A stretch of DNA of 64,000 nucleotides from Aphis gossypii (Eukaryota; Arthropoda; Insecta; Hemiptera; Aphididae). The translations under genes were made by a program, and so were the position numbers. Location of the stretch: the NCBI RefSeq assembly GCF_020184175.1, contig NC_065530.1:29861260-29925259 (forward strand), written 5' to 3'. Under the pieces are notes generated by a model. The model was not told the origin of the DNA and did not search any database. It worked only from the letters and a program-made list of their open reading frames with translations. Shown here in pieces: positions 27,901 to 41,300 of this stretch; position 1 is the stretch's first letter, and each line of letters begins with the position of its first letter.

Positions 27901-28189
27901 CGTCCTTAAATATGATTTATCATAGACGTAAACAAAACATAAGTTTGATAATAATACGATCAAAAAAAGAAGTAGTAAAATTCGATGAGACCGAAATGGA
28001 ATCCGAATACATATTTATTTCTCGCAGCCATATAATATTATACTATACATATACGTCTAAAATCGGAAATGTGATTTTTTCCTACGTAAAGTGGGTTTTA
28101 AGCATATATACCTAATGTTTGACTAGTCAAAAGGTTTTCTTTTTTTTTTCGATTTTTCTGTCAAAACCACATTTTTTAAATTATTTGCA

Positions 28190-29230
28190 TTTCGACAGTG
28201 CCAGCGTACTGTACGCGGTGGCGGTGCCATCAATGGCCGCGCACATTTCTCAGTGTTATCGAAAAAAATCGATTTCATCTGGAAACGAGCATTAGTCAAA
28301 TAATGTGTTTCTTCGTCAATTCCTTATATGTGAGCGTTATACGTTACATATATAGTATAATATGTGTTTTGTGTGCACGCGTGTATGTATTTTATACATT
28401 TTTATTTTTTTTTTTTTTGCTCTACATCCCCGAACTGAAGTTTAATAAATGACCGTCGGACCTTTTTTGGCAATAAAAACGCGCGCGAGTATTCGCGCTG
28501 AGTTGGCGAGAAGACGGAAGAGAAGGTAGATGAGGAGGAGAAGAAGAAGAAAACGGTTTCAATCATAGTTATGAGCGCGCACGGCAGGGCCTGGCGGACG
28601 CGTTATTAAAGGGAACGCGGTCGAGGGGGTGGAAGAAAAGGAAAATTCACTCCGCTCCGCCGCACTACGCAACCGAACGTTTTCCCTCCGATATATCTGG
28701 AAAGGAAAAAACTTGTTTTAGCCTTATATAAAAAGCTCTTAAAAGCTTCGAGAAACTGTTTTCACTTTCCCCATCATGCCCCGCCGCGTCCGCTGGTTCT
28801 GTATATAATAATAATAATGGCTCACACACACATCCGTCGACCGGGGCGGCTGCGGTGGTGGAAAGAGTGTCGGATACTCAGGCGGGAGTGACGAGACGGG
28901 GGTTTACGATACGGATTTATGAAGTTTAATTTGAGATGAACAAAAAAAAAAAAAACTGTAAGAAAACGAAAGAAAAAGGGGAAAGATGGACGACGGCCGT
29001 TATTATACGCTGGCGACTATGATGGCGAGATCCAATGGAAATGGGTTTTAACGAGTCATTGTCCCGGGGTCAAGTGTGTGTGTACTGGGAAAAGGAAAAA
29101 ATAATAATAACGGTTCGAAACAAAATTATTATTATTGTTGTTCCTTTTTATTTTATTCTGAATTCCAATATTGAAAGGGCGGTTGACGGGCAACGAGGGA
29201 AAAAAACAATCAACCGAAACGCGCGTATAA
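28190..29230. promoter_or_regulatory. GC-richer, purine-rich island
   Basis: CpG-containing stretch with long purine runs on the plus strand (28,505-28,560, GGAGGAGAAGAAGAAG). Frames here are low-complexity. Possible regulatory or untranslated region. Confidence 0.3.
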
Positions 29231-31079
29231 TTGCGTTGAAAAATAATATTATGTACATATCATACAGTTATTATAATAATATTGGGGTCTTGTGATCGAT
29301 CAGCATATATAATCGTTAAAATCTATCGATATAATAATATAATAATGAAATATTGAATGAAATTTTAATAACGTACTTAATTATGTTTGGTAGTTATTTC
29401 TATTCTCATCAGTTATCAGCATCAGAGTGGAAGCATGGTATACATTTTTAGAATTAATGAGATTTTTTCATGCTTCATTCCTGACTAAAATTGCATACGT
29501 TAAACACCATCAAGTCATCTGCTGCAGTGCTGCGATGACAAGAAGTTCCTGCAATTCAATATGGCAATTAGAAATACTACCTAGATTTCAATTCAGAGTT
29601 GCAGGTTAGGTCAGTCCTAAAGTACTATTAAAATATTATTGATTCGTAGCCTCGTAGGTCTTGAGCATAGAGTTTGTAGATTTATGTAAATCTGTGTACG
29701 TGTTATAATTATCATATTTCAATATGATTCATAGTTGTAGCAGAATCAGAACAATACACGCAACACATTGATTGAGCATTTATAATTATGATAACTGTAC
29801 ATATCGAAATAGGAAGTTTTAATTTAGATTTAGCTGAAATAAATTTAGATATAAACGAAATAATAAGTTGTAGATAGTTTTATAAAAGGGAATATTGTGC
29901 AGCAGTACAAAATAAAAATTTTAAAATCCTTAACAACCCTCTTTCACTAAACCGAGTCATCTACGAAGAGAGCACTTGAGCAATTTACACATTATCCCGT
30001 ACAATAAATCTTAACCATATTATATTGTAAATCTTTTCAATAATGTTACCGTCAATATACTTACTTATGTATAAAAATATAATTAACATTTATCTTTTGT
30101 TATTAAATTAATGTAGGTTACAGACCTTTGTTGTCCAAGCATTTTACTAAATATAATATACGTAAAAATATAATTTCGTTATTAATAAAGTTTTAAACCC
30201 GATTTTTTAATCGTTGTCTTTAGGAACTACACGACATTTTAATGTGTAACCTAAAAAGTTTTTTCAGATCCAAAAATGATCTATGATTGTAGTAAATGCC
30301 GTAAAACTATTGTAAAAGAATATGTTATTATACTATTTTATTGTGTATGAACTAACCTTTAGTACTAATTACACGGCCATCGACGTAAAGCTTTCGAATA
30401 CATGTTGTTTAATCGGTCGAGGTATTGAATCAACATCGAAGTCGGATCGTTAATTACAACAATATCTGTCAGGTCGTTACATGATATTATTACACTATGT
30501 GTCTATTATTGAGTCTGTGCTGCAGTTTGTTACCAGTGCTTGTTCGTCAAGTGAAACATAAACGTCAACTCATCGTTACCAGATTGACCGCCACGAAAAT
30601 TTTTTCAAGTTACTCATCACTTCCACGATACTTTATTTGGAATATCACTAAAATCGATTATTTTTAGTGATAACTCGATTAGTCAGAATCACGATTATAA
30701 AGAACTATTATAAAGTTCTGTATAATCGTGGTCAGAATCTCAATAATCGGTTTTTCATCGGATTAGAAAAGTACAGTGTCGCCATTTTCAGTAAGTATAA
30801 CAGGTTTGCAAACATCATAATTAGTTTTTTTTTTTTTATATCAATATTTATTTAAATCGTCAAAACTGTATTATTAACTGTGGTCTATACCTACCAAAAA
30901 ATGCTTTGGCGGTGATGATAAATTTTGGTGAGATCTCATTTTGGATTTCATGGTGGTCAACGTGTACTCAACAATAAAATATATTGTTAAAATATAATTT
31001 TTGTTTCTGCTGATGTATAATTAATCGGCGCTATACTAAACACAGTTAACTTCGTTATCTATTCGTATATCTGTAAAGT
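29231..31079. other. AT-rich non-coding block
   Basis: Contains the twin hairpins at 30.6-30.7 kb. Otherwise no supported feature. Confidence 0.4.
30643..30730. repeat. Two adjacent short hairpins
   Basis: TATCACTAAAA (30,643-30,653) is perfectly complementary to TTTTAGTGATA (30,662-30,672), with an 8-base loop. A second stem pairs CACGATTATAAAGAACT (30,690-30,706) with AGTTCTGTATAATCGTG (30,714-30,730): 16 of 17 positions pair around a 7-base loop. GTCAGAATC is also present on both sides of the second stem. Function unknown; both are short for a microRNA precursor. Confidence 0.6.
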
Positions 31080-31538
31080 GTATATGGCGGTCGCTCGGAC
31101 GCACTTTGCCGAGAAGAGTGGCGCGGGGTCAGGTCAGGATGTCCGGAAATCAAAAATCGACCCGAAAACAACGAAACGGCAGTTCGGGTAGCGTATTAAT
31201 CACGACTCGGCGAGGGTTTACATTATACATAATACTGCTACTATTAATATAATAATAATAATATCTACAGCGAGAGACGAGTTTTGCGCGCGTGTTTAGT
31301 ACAGTGGCTAAACAATATCGCGCGTGTATATACGCTCTATACATTCATGTAAATATATATTATATATATTTATATATATATACATTACGTATAGGAAATG
31401 ACTAAATATCCTGTACGATTTCCGGGACAGACGGAGAGAAAGATAGAGACGAAAAGAGAGAGAGGTGGAGCAAGTAAGGCTCAGAAACAGTAGAGAGGAG
31501 TATATATGACGACGCGGAGAGCGACAGAAACGCAGCGT

Positions 31539-31553
31539 CCCGTTTTAAACGGG
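31539..31553. repeat. CGTTT/AAACG palindrome 1 in CpG island
   Basis: CCCGTTTTAAACGGG has 7-base arms around one T. It shares its core with the larger palindrome at 31,732-31,756 and with CCGTTTAAACGG at 19,220-19,231. Confidence 0.6.
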
Positions 31554-31731
31554 TATTGCGTATATATATACATATATATATTCACAGTTCACTTAATAAA
31601 GGGCTAATAATCACGACAAGTGCCCTCGCCCGCCGGCCTTTGACGCCACCGCCCACGGACGAGTATCCGTCGCGCGCCCGGTTTCTGATGGAATTAGTTT
31701 TCGGCATCGTTTTATGGCCGGCGTGAACTCG

Positions 31732-31756
31732 CGGGCGTTTAAATTTTAAACGCCCG
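31732..31756. repeat. 25-bp near-perfect palindrome in CpG island
   Basis: CGGGCGTTTAAA and TTTAAACGCCCG face each other across a single T. A perfect 12-base arm is unusual and could be a dimer-binding site. Confidence 0.6.
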
Positions 31757-32060
31757 GTCCGGATTAATCACGCGCCGCCGGACCCCAGCCAGCGTTTGCG
31801 ATCGGAATTCAAATTGGATTTTCGCGAGCCGTTCGTTCGACCACCGCCACCACCTCCGCCACCGCCGGAGCCGCCGCTGCCACAGTCGATTCGAATAATA
31901 AATAATAATAATGTATAATATAATACGATCGGTATATAAATTTGGAAACGAAATAAATAATAACTAAATGCACACGCACAGCGCTCTGCACGCGAGTCCG
32001 GTGTATAATTTACACGTTCCGATCCAGTGAGCGAGCGTCGTCCGAACATACGTGCTCTCG

Positions 32061-34269
32061 TTGTGTATATACATATATAGATATTATATCAGTGGCTTAA
32101 CTCGAGTTGAAATCTTGTTGGTGCTAAATTATATAACGCTACTACGAGAAACTCTGTTCTGTACGCTATCCGAAAATACGCGCGTTGTCAGTATATATTT
32201 TAATTTTGAGTATCATGATATTCAGGCGCTACTATTAATTAAAAAACAAATTCAATTTATTTATTTAAAACCATATAATATAGCAAGATGTATAGTCTGA
32301 ATTAATCGGAAAAAAATGTGCCGTACCTCAGTTTACGGACAGGACAAATCGATGTGCTTCGTTTTATGATCTAATTCGACCGAGATGAGCAATCCGCCTG
32401 TGACGGATTGTTTATAGCATTCGGTGTATATTATGTTTTCACTGTACCCTACAAATTTCTTGATGTCTCTATAAAAACAATATATTTTGTAAAATCAGTA
32501 GATTTTGAACAAAATACAGTCAGTAACAAATATTCAATATCAACTCTATAAAATATGTATAACCAAAAAAAAAAAAAATTGTTGATTTTCGAGAGCCATA
32601 CAAAACTTATGTGTGATCCAATACCAACCCATAGGGATTGAAAAATAGGACTATTAACACTCTCAATTCTCAATACACATGACGTATGCAGTTTTTGGTG
32701 TCTATTGGTTCAATAATTTTCAAGTCTATAATAAGCTCCATCCATACGTACCTACTCTCATTTATATATTAATATTATATAGATTGTTAAATAAAACGTT
32801 CCAAGTCTATGTGAGTAAATGTGTTCAATATTTTTTCGGTGTATTTCATATTTTTTCTTATTACCCAATTAATATCTTTCGATCTTTATACTCTGTGATA
32901 CTGATATTGGTGAAACTTGGCTATACTATATTGTTTCTTATCTATTTTTTAATTTTCACATCGATGAAAAACTAAAGTCACATTTTACTATAAGCTCGGG
33001 TTAAGTTATTTAAGGTTTTAACCCCCCCTCCAATTATGCATCTAGTTGCATCACTATAAAAGTAACAAAACGTTCACTGAAGTGCATTTTTTCATTTGTT
33101 GAGTAAAATATCAAATTTATGTGGCGTTTAAAAATTATTTAAAAATTTTGTTAAAATGCGTAGAAAATACCGTAAAATAAAATATAAACAATATCGTGTG
33201 AGAATTATATTTATATTTAATTAAAAATAATATTGAGATCCAACAAACAGATCTATTAGAACACTTTGCATTTTTAATTTCATAATAAATATATTATAGT
33301 ACTATACAATATTATTCTGTGTAACTATGTTTCATAAAATACTTATAATAAAATATATATCTAAATTTTGTTTATTTAGTTGATACTGTATTACTATAAA
33401 ATAATAGTAAAAATACAACGAAATATTTATATTTATAATTAAAATTATGCAATAGTCCAAAGGTATAGGTAAAAGCACAATTCGATAAACTCATGGATTA
33501 ATAGACTACATGATTACATGGACATTTTTCCAAAAGTCATCATATAACTTATAAAATATGGAACTTACTATAATTACTTTATATTGTAAATCAACGTATA
33601 GCCTTTATAATAGATTTTAAGAAAATTCTGTTTTGTTGGGTTTTTTTCTTGCGGTTCAAAAACTACTTTTATTAGTTAATATACAACAATAATTATTAAT
33701 TGATCATTAAAATAAATATTTTTATTTTTTATAATTTTTTTTTTTACTTTTAAAGTGCCTATATAATAATTAGTTTAAAGTTTTTATATTATTTTTTTTT
33801 TTGTTGAATATAAGTACATAAAGTTTTTAATTAGTATGAGTTATGATTATAAAACTTATTTATATTTCGTTTTGTAAAAATATTTTTTTTATTTAAAAGC
33901 TATAGCACACTAATAAACATTAATATAGGTACTTATAAGTTATAAAATTATTTTTGTAAGGGTCTATATAATAAAATAATCAATTAATAATTAAGGTGAA
34001 TAATTTCTATTCAATTTCGATAGGTATACCTAATAATGTATAATATATATTAATAGTCAGCAGTAGAACAGCATTTTGAGGTCAAAAATGATATTGTGTA
34101 AGTATGTATAATAAAGAGAATGGATTCAGCAATGGAGTTTAAATATATATGTCGAGGTGTTGATCGATAGATGACTAGCGTGCGGTCATGGACCAAGAGG
34201 GAAAAAAACGGGAAAAGTAAAAATAAAAAGCTACACACATATAACCCTTATGTAAATGCATTCGAGTTA
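32061..34269. other. AT-rich non-coding block
   Basis: No supported feature. The hydrophobic frame at 32,679-32,975 is Tyr/Ile/Phe/Leu-rich in T-rich DNA and looks spurious. Confidence 0.4.
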
Positions 34270-35330
34270 CGTCCAATTTGTTATCCCCAAAGCCACTAGC
34301 TCCACCGTCACCCTCCTCACTAACTATATACATATACCTTATCTCTGAGCAAACCCCTAACAAAGATAACCCATTTGAAAAACGTCCACGTATCCCTCGT
34401 CCTCCATCACCAACCCACCGATCGAAGCGGAGCCACCCCGCACCCGCGCGCATAGCACGGCCCGGTCTTAAGTGCAATCTCCTCGAATGTGTCTCACACG
34501 AGATCCCGGCACCGAATTTACATTGCTTTCCGACTATAAAAATTTCGAGTTCGTTCATACAGCGATTTGTTTTGAATAAAGTCGGCTTCGACGACGGCGA
34601 TGACAGTACAACACGCGTAATACCACAATTTCAGTGATCGTAAATTATATATATACATGGAAAAAATTCCGAAATCGATTTATATATCCGAAATATTAGT
34701 AAATACACATCATAACAAAGTCTTCATTTCACGCCGATTTGTAATAACAATATAAGATGTGAGTAGGACGAGAAATTCATCGAATGCAAACGATGGAAAT
34801 CGGACGAAAATCGGTTAAATATGCGCTTTCCACTTATTGGTTATATTCAATTTACATACTTTTTTGCATACCTAGTTAAAGTTTTGTCACGATGGCTGTA
34901 GGTTTTGGAATTGCGAACACCGCACGTTCAGTGGCTTTTTTTCGCGTTTCGTTAAAAATTCGTTTCATTTCTCTATATATGTGTGCACACATATATAAAC
35001 CGCAATGCGCGCCAGGGATAAGACCGGTGCAGGACACACCGCGCTCGACTCTGCGGTAGGATGAGGTGTGGCAGGAGGGTCGGGTTAGGTTTCGCTGGCC
35101 CGCTGAGCTCGGTTTTTATTTTTTTTTAAGCAGATACACACGCACCGAAAGCAATTGGGGAAAAAGGGATGATTAAGTTTTGATGTATTCCTCTCCGGTC
35201 TAAATCTGCGGGTATTTTTCCCTCTTTTTTTTCTTTTCCCTGCTTTTATTTATCGGTGCCCGGCGAACTGCATGTCTGCAGATCTAAATAAGAAAACCGA
35301 CATTATTGCGCCGCAGTGAATATAATATAA
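34270..35330. promoter_or_regulatory. GC-richer island, open on both strands
   Basis: Opposed frames of about 120 codons overlap at 34,278-34,558, one Pro/Ser-rich and the other Gly/Arg-rich. This is the mirror composition expected of GC-rich DNA with no strand-specific coding. A second patch lies at about 35,000-35,110. No domain recognised. Confidence 0.3.
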
Positions 35331-37679
35331 TAAACGTACTTTATTCTTATCAGCGAGCGCTTTGTTATTATTATACTATACATCAGATTGAGCTGCACCG
35401 AATACACACACATGTAAATATACATAATATAGGATTGCGGATGAATGACCTGTGATTTTTTAGGGATCGTCATGGCAGCTCATATCTACAGGATTAAGCG
35501 AAATAACCGAAAAAAAAAATATGTAAATAAAATAGTAATCGTAGAACATAAAAATTTGTAAAGATACCTATATTGAAACCGAATGATGAAAATTACAATA
35601 TGGACTCATATGACCAAAAGATCCAAATTTAATGGTAATAAGAATACTCACATAGTAGGTACCTAGTAATTATTATTTTTTCTAACCTGTATACATCATT
35701 CTTATTCTTTATAAAATTATAATATGGTGTGTATTATATCAAGATCGGAACTCGAAAGTTGTAATTCTATAAAAGTATAAACAAATACAGCTATAGAACT
35801 TAAACTGATAGTTTTTAATGTGCAGCCTTAGAAGAATAGAGAATCACTAAAACTACAAATTCATCCTTTGAGTAATTAATATAAGATTTGAAAAACACAG
35901 TCAACAATAATATTGTATACCATAGGTTATAAAAAATTAAGAATATAAAAATAACACATTTTAATAAATAATAATAAAAAAAGAGTATTTAATTGTAATG
36001 ATTTTGACTAAGAATTATTAAATAGTTCAAATAGTATGAGTTTTATATTTCAAAAATATAATCAAATACATTAAATTATTACAATCAACATGATTTCTAT
36101 AGACAATTATAACATTAAAATTATTTAAAATATTTAAACATAATAAACTAGACGGTTTTGCTCTCTGCTAGCTCCATTTACCAATTCATACATCTAGATT
36201 TTTTCATAAGAATCTAAAAACGAATATTTCAATATTTATAAGTATGATTCAGTAATTTAATAATAATTAACTTACTGTAATTATTATTATTATTATTTTT
36301 TATATTTATTTGTGATCAAAGCAATATTACTATAGTCACTGAAATAAAACCTTCAATATTCTGTAATAGAAAATATTATATCCATTATTATATATTATGT
36401 GTATTGTGTATGAATTATAAATTATTTTATAATGCATTTAATATATTCATTTATTTTTAAATTTACTTTAACTGCTATTTATAAGAGTATTTGTTCAACG
36501 TAACCGTGGTAACGACACTAACATGCTTAATCTATAGTCGACGCAGTAGGTATATAAGTATAAAACTGATAAAACATTTCACAAAATAAAATTGAATTAA
36601 CTATATAGTTTGTCTAGAGTTCGAAGCAAATTCTTGAACGAATGATAAAATAATATGTCAAATTTTGTTAATAATTAATACAAAATCCACCGTATATATT
36701 ATAAATCAATTGGTGGACTTTTAAAATCAGTAAATAGTATATTTTATATATTTTATCAAAGAGGAATTTTGAGTGATTTTTTACAAAACGATAACTACGA
36801 TGAGTCTTTGAGTGTCTAAACACTCTAAACGTCGTAAACAAATGTGAAACCAATTAAATATACTTTATAAGTAAAAACTTTAAAAAATCATTATAAATTT
36901 TTTAGGTACAGTTGTGATATTTTATGATTTTTCATATCCACGAATTTTATTGGAATTAGAAATAAGTGATATACACTTTTGTTATCACTAATATTTTTAG
37001 TTAAATTTTTTTTTTTATATTTTAAACTTAATAATATTGTCAATTTTATGATTTTATTACATATTAAAGAAAATAATGAATTTAGACATGTATGATAATT
37101 ACCTATGTAAGTATAATATTTGTTTTAGTGATTTTTTTTATCATAAATAATTCATTATAACTTTATTGATGTAAGTGTTAGTTTTTCATGAATATTATTT
37201 ATAACTTTTCTTAAGCACTATACTCATGAAAATCTCAGAAGAGACAAGAATTGAAGACAGTAAAGATAGTGATAGGTGGAGAGGAGTGTTTGATTCAGCA
37301 GAGGTCCTAAATGGACTGTAAAAGCTGAAAAGAAGAAGAAGAAGTACTATATTTTTAAAGTCATATTCATTATAACTTTAGGTATTTTATTTTAAAGCCA
37401 TTTCCATTCAAGTTAAGTTATTTGTATTAGGTACACTTTTTACGTTTAATTATTTTGAAATTTTGGGTATCTTTTAAATATGATTATACATCAAACGTAC
37501 CACCTCCACGTATATATTTTTTTTATTTCATTAGCATTCACTCGGTCCGGCAATAATCTGTCCGGCAACCAGGTGCATTTCATAGAAGTGTTTTGAGAAG
37601 TTTTTCGGGTTTTATATTAAATATTCGTGAAATTCGGCAGACGATAAAATGTAATATTTTAATGTAATCGAATGTCAAA
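35331..37679. other. AT-rich non-coding block
   Basis: Contains only the LINE tail at 37.2 kb. Confidence 0.4.
37226..37345 (+). pseudogene. 5'-truncated LINE: ORF2 C-terminus and tail
   Basis: A 31-codon frame reads TRIEDSKDSDRWRGVFDSAE then VLNGL and a stop. It fits the end of many insect LINE ORF2 proteins (D/E-R-x-x-W-R-x-x-V, then A-K-V-L-x-G-L). A purine-rich GAAAAGAAGAAGAAGAAG tail follows directly, as for LINEs that end in a short repeat. Nothing resembling reverse transcriptase lies upstream, so this is a short, 5'-truncated insertion. Confidence 0.55.
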
Positions 37680-38300
37680 CCCGCGTATAATATATAATAT
37701 ACGCTGCAAAATTGACGCGCGTGCCTCGATATACATGTACACACGGGGGTTACCCACATTCACCCCCTCAGTTAAAACACATATTGTGTAATACATATAT
37801 ACAATATTATAATGTATGTGAATAATGGCGTTCGGTTGGACAGGTCTTTAATAACAATACGACTATAATATAATACGATCTACGGAATACCTAATAATAA
37901 TATAATGTACGCCATCCACGCACACTACGCACGCGCGCCGCTCTGACCGGAACGCGTCGACGACGACGGGAGGAGTAGTGGATCTCGGTCGTGTTTCGCG
38001 TTCAAAGTTATCCCGGGCAAAGATTTATGCGCGAGCCCCCGAAATTTAAATCACTGCTGTTTTAATGACATAGGAAAACTATGGGTCAGCTTTTAATATC
38101 CTGTACAGGAAACGTCGCTAATTCCCGGCTGGGACCGCCATTTATAAATACGGTTCGTCGCCGTCGCCGCTCTCGATCGCACATATTCTCTCTCGGCTCC
38201 TCACTCCCGTCCGCTACTCTGTCTCTGTCGAAAACGGAATTCCGGGCGCAATAAATTCGGGGCCGGTTGTCGCGGCGAGTTAATAACGTACACATCACAT
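37680..38300. promoter_or_regulatory. GC/CpG-richer island
   Basis: CpG-rich core at about 37,910-38,290 with pyrimidine-rich runs (CTCTCTCGGCTCCTCACTCC near 38,190), i.e. GAGA-like on the minus strand. Promoter-like, with no gene recognised. Confidence 0.3.
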
Positions 38301-41300
38301 GATATTATTATTACATGCGTACTGCAGGCGATGATTATAATATAATACTATTATCGCGGTACACACTCAAGCGAGTACTGATATAGTATGTAGTCATACA
38401 TATTGTATTAGTATTGTAGTCATAAAACGGCGTGATAATAAGCGTAAGTATTATACCATTTTATGATGTGTATATGAATATTTAATATGTTTATTATGAA
38501 CAAGAGGACTCTGATTCTTGCACGCTCTACTCACCGATCTGCCTGAGACTTCACCTCCGCCGTCAACCGGGGATCGCTCCCCCTTTTGCATCCTCGAAAT
38601 ATAATATCTGAAATTTAAAATATTTAACAACAAAATATGTAAAAGATAAAAGTATAAAACTTTTTTTTATATAATAGAGAGAATCGTATAAGCAAACAGT
38701 TTCGTGTGGAATATGAGTCCACCCCCGTCACTCTCGAGAAATTACTTATAAATAGTGGTACCGAAGTTTTTACACACATTATATAATATTAAATAGATTA
38801 TAATATGTTCAAATATATTATACATAGATACGCTCGTCTATTGCACATCTCGAGAATATTACTGCTAGGGGAGAAGGTTTCGACACCAGCACTATATTAT
38901 ATTAAGTTAAATGATGATTATATAGTTTGTGATTCGAACGGATATCATTACGATGATGAAATTCTATATTTTTTTTTTTTGGAGCATCAGCGTATATGTG
39001 TATAGTAATAACGGACGTGAGATTCAATTTATTTTTTTTACCATTTTCTACTAAATAAATACTTCAATAGCGCGGGAAATATATTATACGTCCTAATCCG
39101 ATTATTTAGACTTACAAAATAATGCACGTTATCCCCATCAGTCGTTTAAGAAAAAAAATAAAAAATAAAATAGCAAACTAGGTGATTATTTTGAACAAAA
39201 AAGTGAGAGCTTCGGCAATATAATATGTTTCACTCTTAATAGATAATTATGATTGAAATAATTACTTTTTCATTTTAAATACACACACACACACACATAT
39301 ACATATATATAGGTACATCACAGATTATTTTTATAAAACTATACGTTATTTACAGGTTATCAATATAAATCGGTGTACAGATATTAAACGCCATGAACGT
39401 ACAAAATTTTACAAAAATATGACAAACAATAATAACATGACGCGATGACGTCAAATGGAATAGATAATGATAATATTAAATAATATATTAAAATATTAGA
39501 GTGGTGAAAGATAATATAAAATAATCTACTGAACCTCGAGGATTTGAATTTGAGTTTTTTTTTTTTTTTTTTAACAAAAATTATTTCTGCATAAAAATAA
39601 TGTATTCGAATTTAATGTTTTAAAAAAATTTGGAAAAATATTGAGCAATACGCTTTGTTGATTAAATCATAGTAATAATAATAATAATGATAGAAATCAT
39701 AGTGATGAACCCTCGCTACATTAGTGTACCTAAAATGCCTATACAGAGCGCCAGGTTATCATAATTAAACTGTTATTGCTTAAAGGAAACTATTTATATA
39801 ATATACAATTAAAATACACAAATTATTGATATAAAGACCGCAAAATAAAAAAGGAAAATTTATGTTATCACTTAAACCTTAAATTGTATTTTTATTCATA
39901 AAAATGATTCATCATATATATGTAAAAAACAGAAGAAAATATCACCAAAAATTAATAACTAAACTAACGGACATACGCGCAAACTTATATATTTGTTAGT
40001 GATATAACTTCATAGAAGATTAATAGAAATAGTATATAATCATTTTATTTTCAACCTATCAAAAGACTTAGGCTGCGTTACTTATAATACGAACTCATCG
40101 AAACTGCTATACGAACCACAGTAACTTAAATGATAAAATATTCTCTTGGCGTTTTATTATTCACCAATTCGATTGATATTTTAAAGTAACAGTTGTATGA
40201 AATATCACACCATTTGTTATATAAAATCTATAAATTATAAAATAGGTAAAAATATATAAGTTCGTTATAAAAATTAGGAGAATATATTATGTAAGTGAAA
40301 ATTAATATATTGTGCAATTTAGCCAGTAAAACATTTACTGAAAAACAAAATTTGTTATTCATGGTCATTTTATATTTTTTAAGATATCTTAAGCCAATAC
40401 TTACATAATGCTTATAAAATACTTAAGAAGTCATAAATAAACAATAGAATATTTTGTATACTATACATAAAAAAAAAATAATATATTATTACAGTACAGT
40501 TCGAAATCTAATAAAGTAATACGATTTTGTGAATTGATTATTGACACGTAATAAGTTATAACGTATGTTTAATATAGAAAATATTCACTGACGTTTATAG
40601 TGAAGACAAATATAAAAGTCATAAGTAATTAATAACTGGTCGAGAAATCAGATCAAATGCTTTAGATAGGAAGGCCCAATCACCTAATGGCCAAATGACA
40701 CATGGCAGATTCGACGTCGTGAAACAAAAAATAAGCGGTATAAACAATGAATCATCATAGGAATGTACGTCATGTATGGTATGTTATTTTTCGAGAAAGG
40801 TCTCTAGTCTTTCTGAGTGGATACACTCTGACGACTGAACGAACTAAAAAACAAGATTATGCGTGATACTTATTCATTATGATTAATTTTGCTGTTATTT
40901 TAACCGTATTATAAAGCTGCTTTTCTTAATTTTTGGTATTATATTTTGAAAATTGCAATAATTATTATTAATACGTAGTATGGTTACACAGTAGCTATAA
41001 TGTAATTTTGTATTTGTCAATATATTTTAACAGTCATAACAAACACGTCTATGAATAATATCATATAACTAGTAACACACCACTGTTACTTAACGGCGTT
41101 AAAATTCCACGATATCGCTGACAGTCAGTAACATTAGTGCGGTGATATAATGCGAAGTAATCGGATGAACGATTCACTGCTTAGTTATGATATAACAATA
41201 AAAACAATTATCATTATTATTATTGTTGTATAATTGATTATATTTATAGCATTACGGATTAACAAAACTGTCACCACGGTCGAGACGTTTGTTTGTATTC

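Larger units (their letters stand above)
19851..28189. other. AT-rich block with mobile-element remains
   Basis: Holds the 649-bp transposon, the minus-strand LINE relic and the Tc1-like end described separately, a (TA)n at 23,229-23,254 and an (AAT)n at 25,645-25,669. I see no host gene. Confidence 0.4.
31080..32060. promoter_or_regulatory. CpG-rich island, strongest promoter-like region
   Basis: The most sustained GC/CpG-rich stretch outside repeats, with GGCGTGAACTCGCGGGCG near 31,720, a CCRCC-type run at about 31,840-31,880 and two related palindromes. A 93-codon minus frame through the (CCN)n run encodes poly-Gly and is not believed. A transcription start on either strand is plausible. 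Confidence 0.35.

Noticed and set aside
31768..32049. 93-codon minus frame with a poly-Gly tract
   Set aside because: The Gly run comes from a CCN microsatellite. There is no domain or codon signature, and another frame overlaps it.
34175..34637. Opposed ~120-codon frames
   Set aside because: Mirror-image Pro/Ser and Gly/Arg compositions point to GC-rich non-coding DNA. No known family is recognised and no splice context is convincing.
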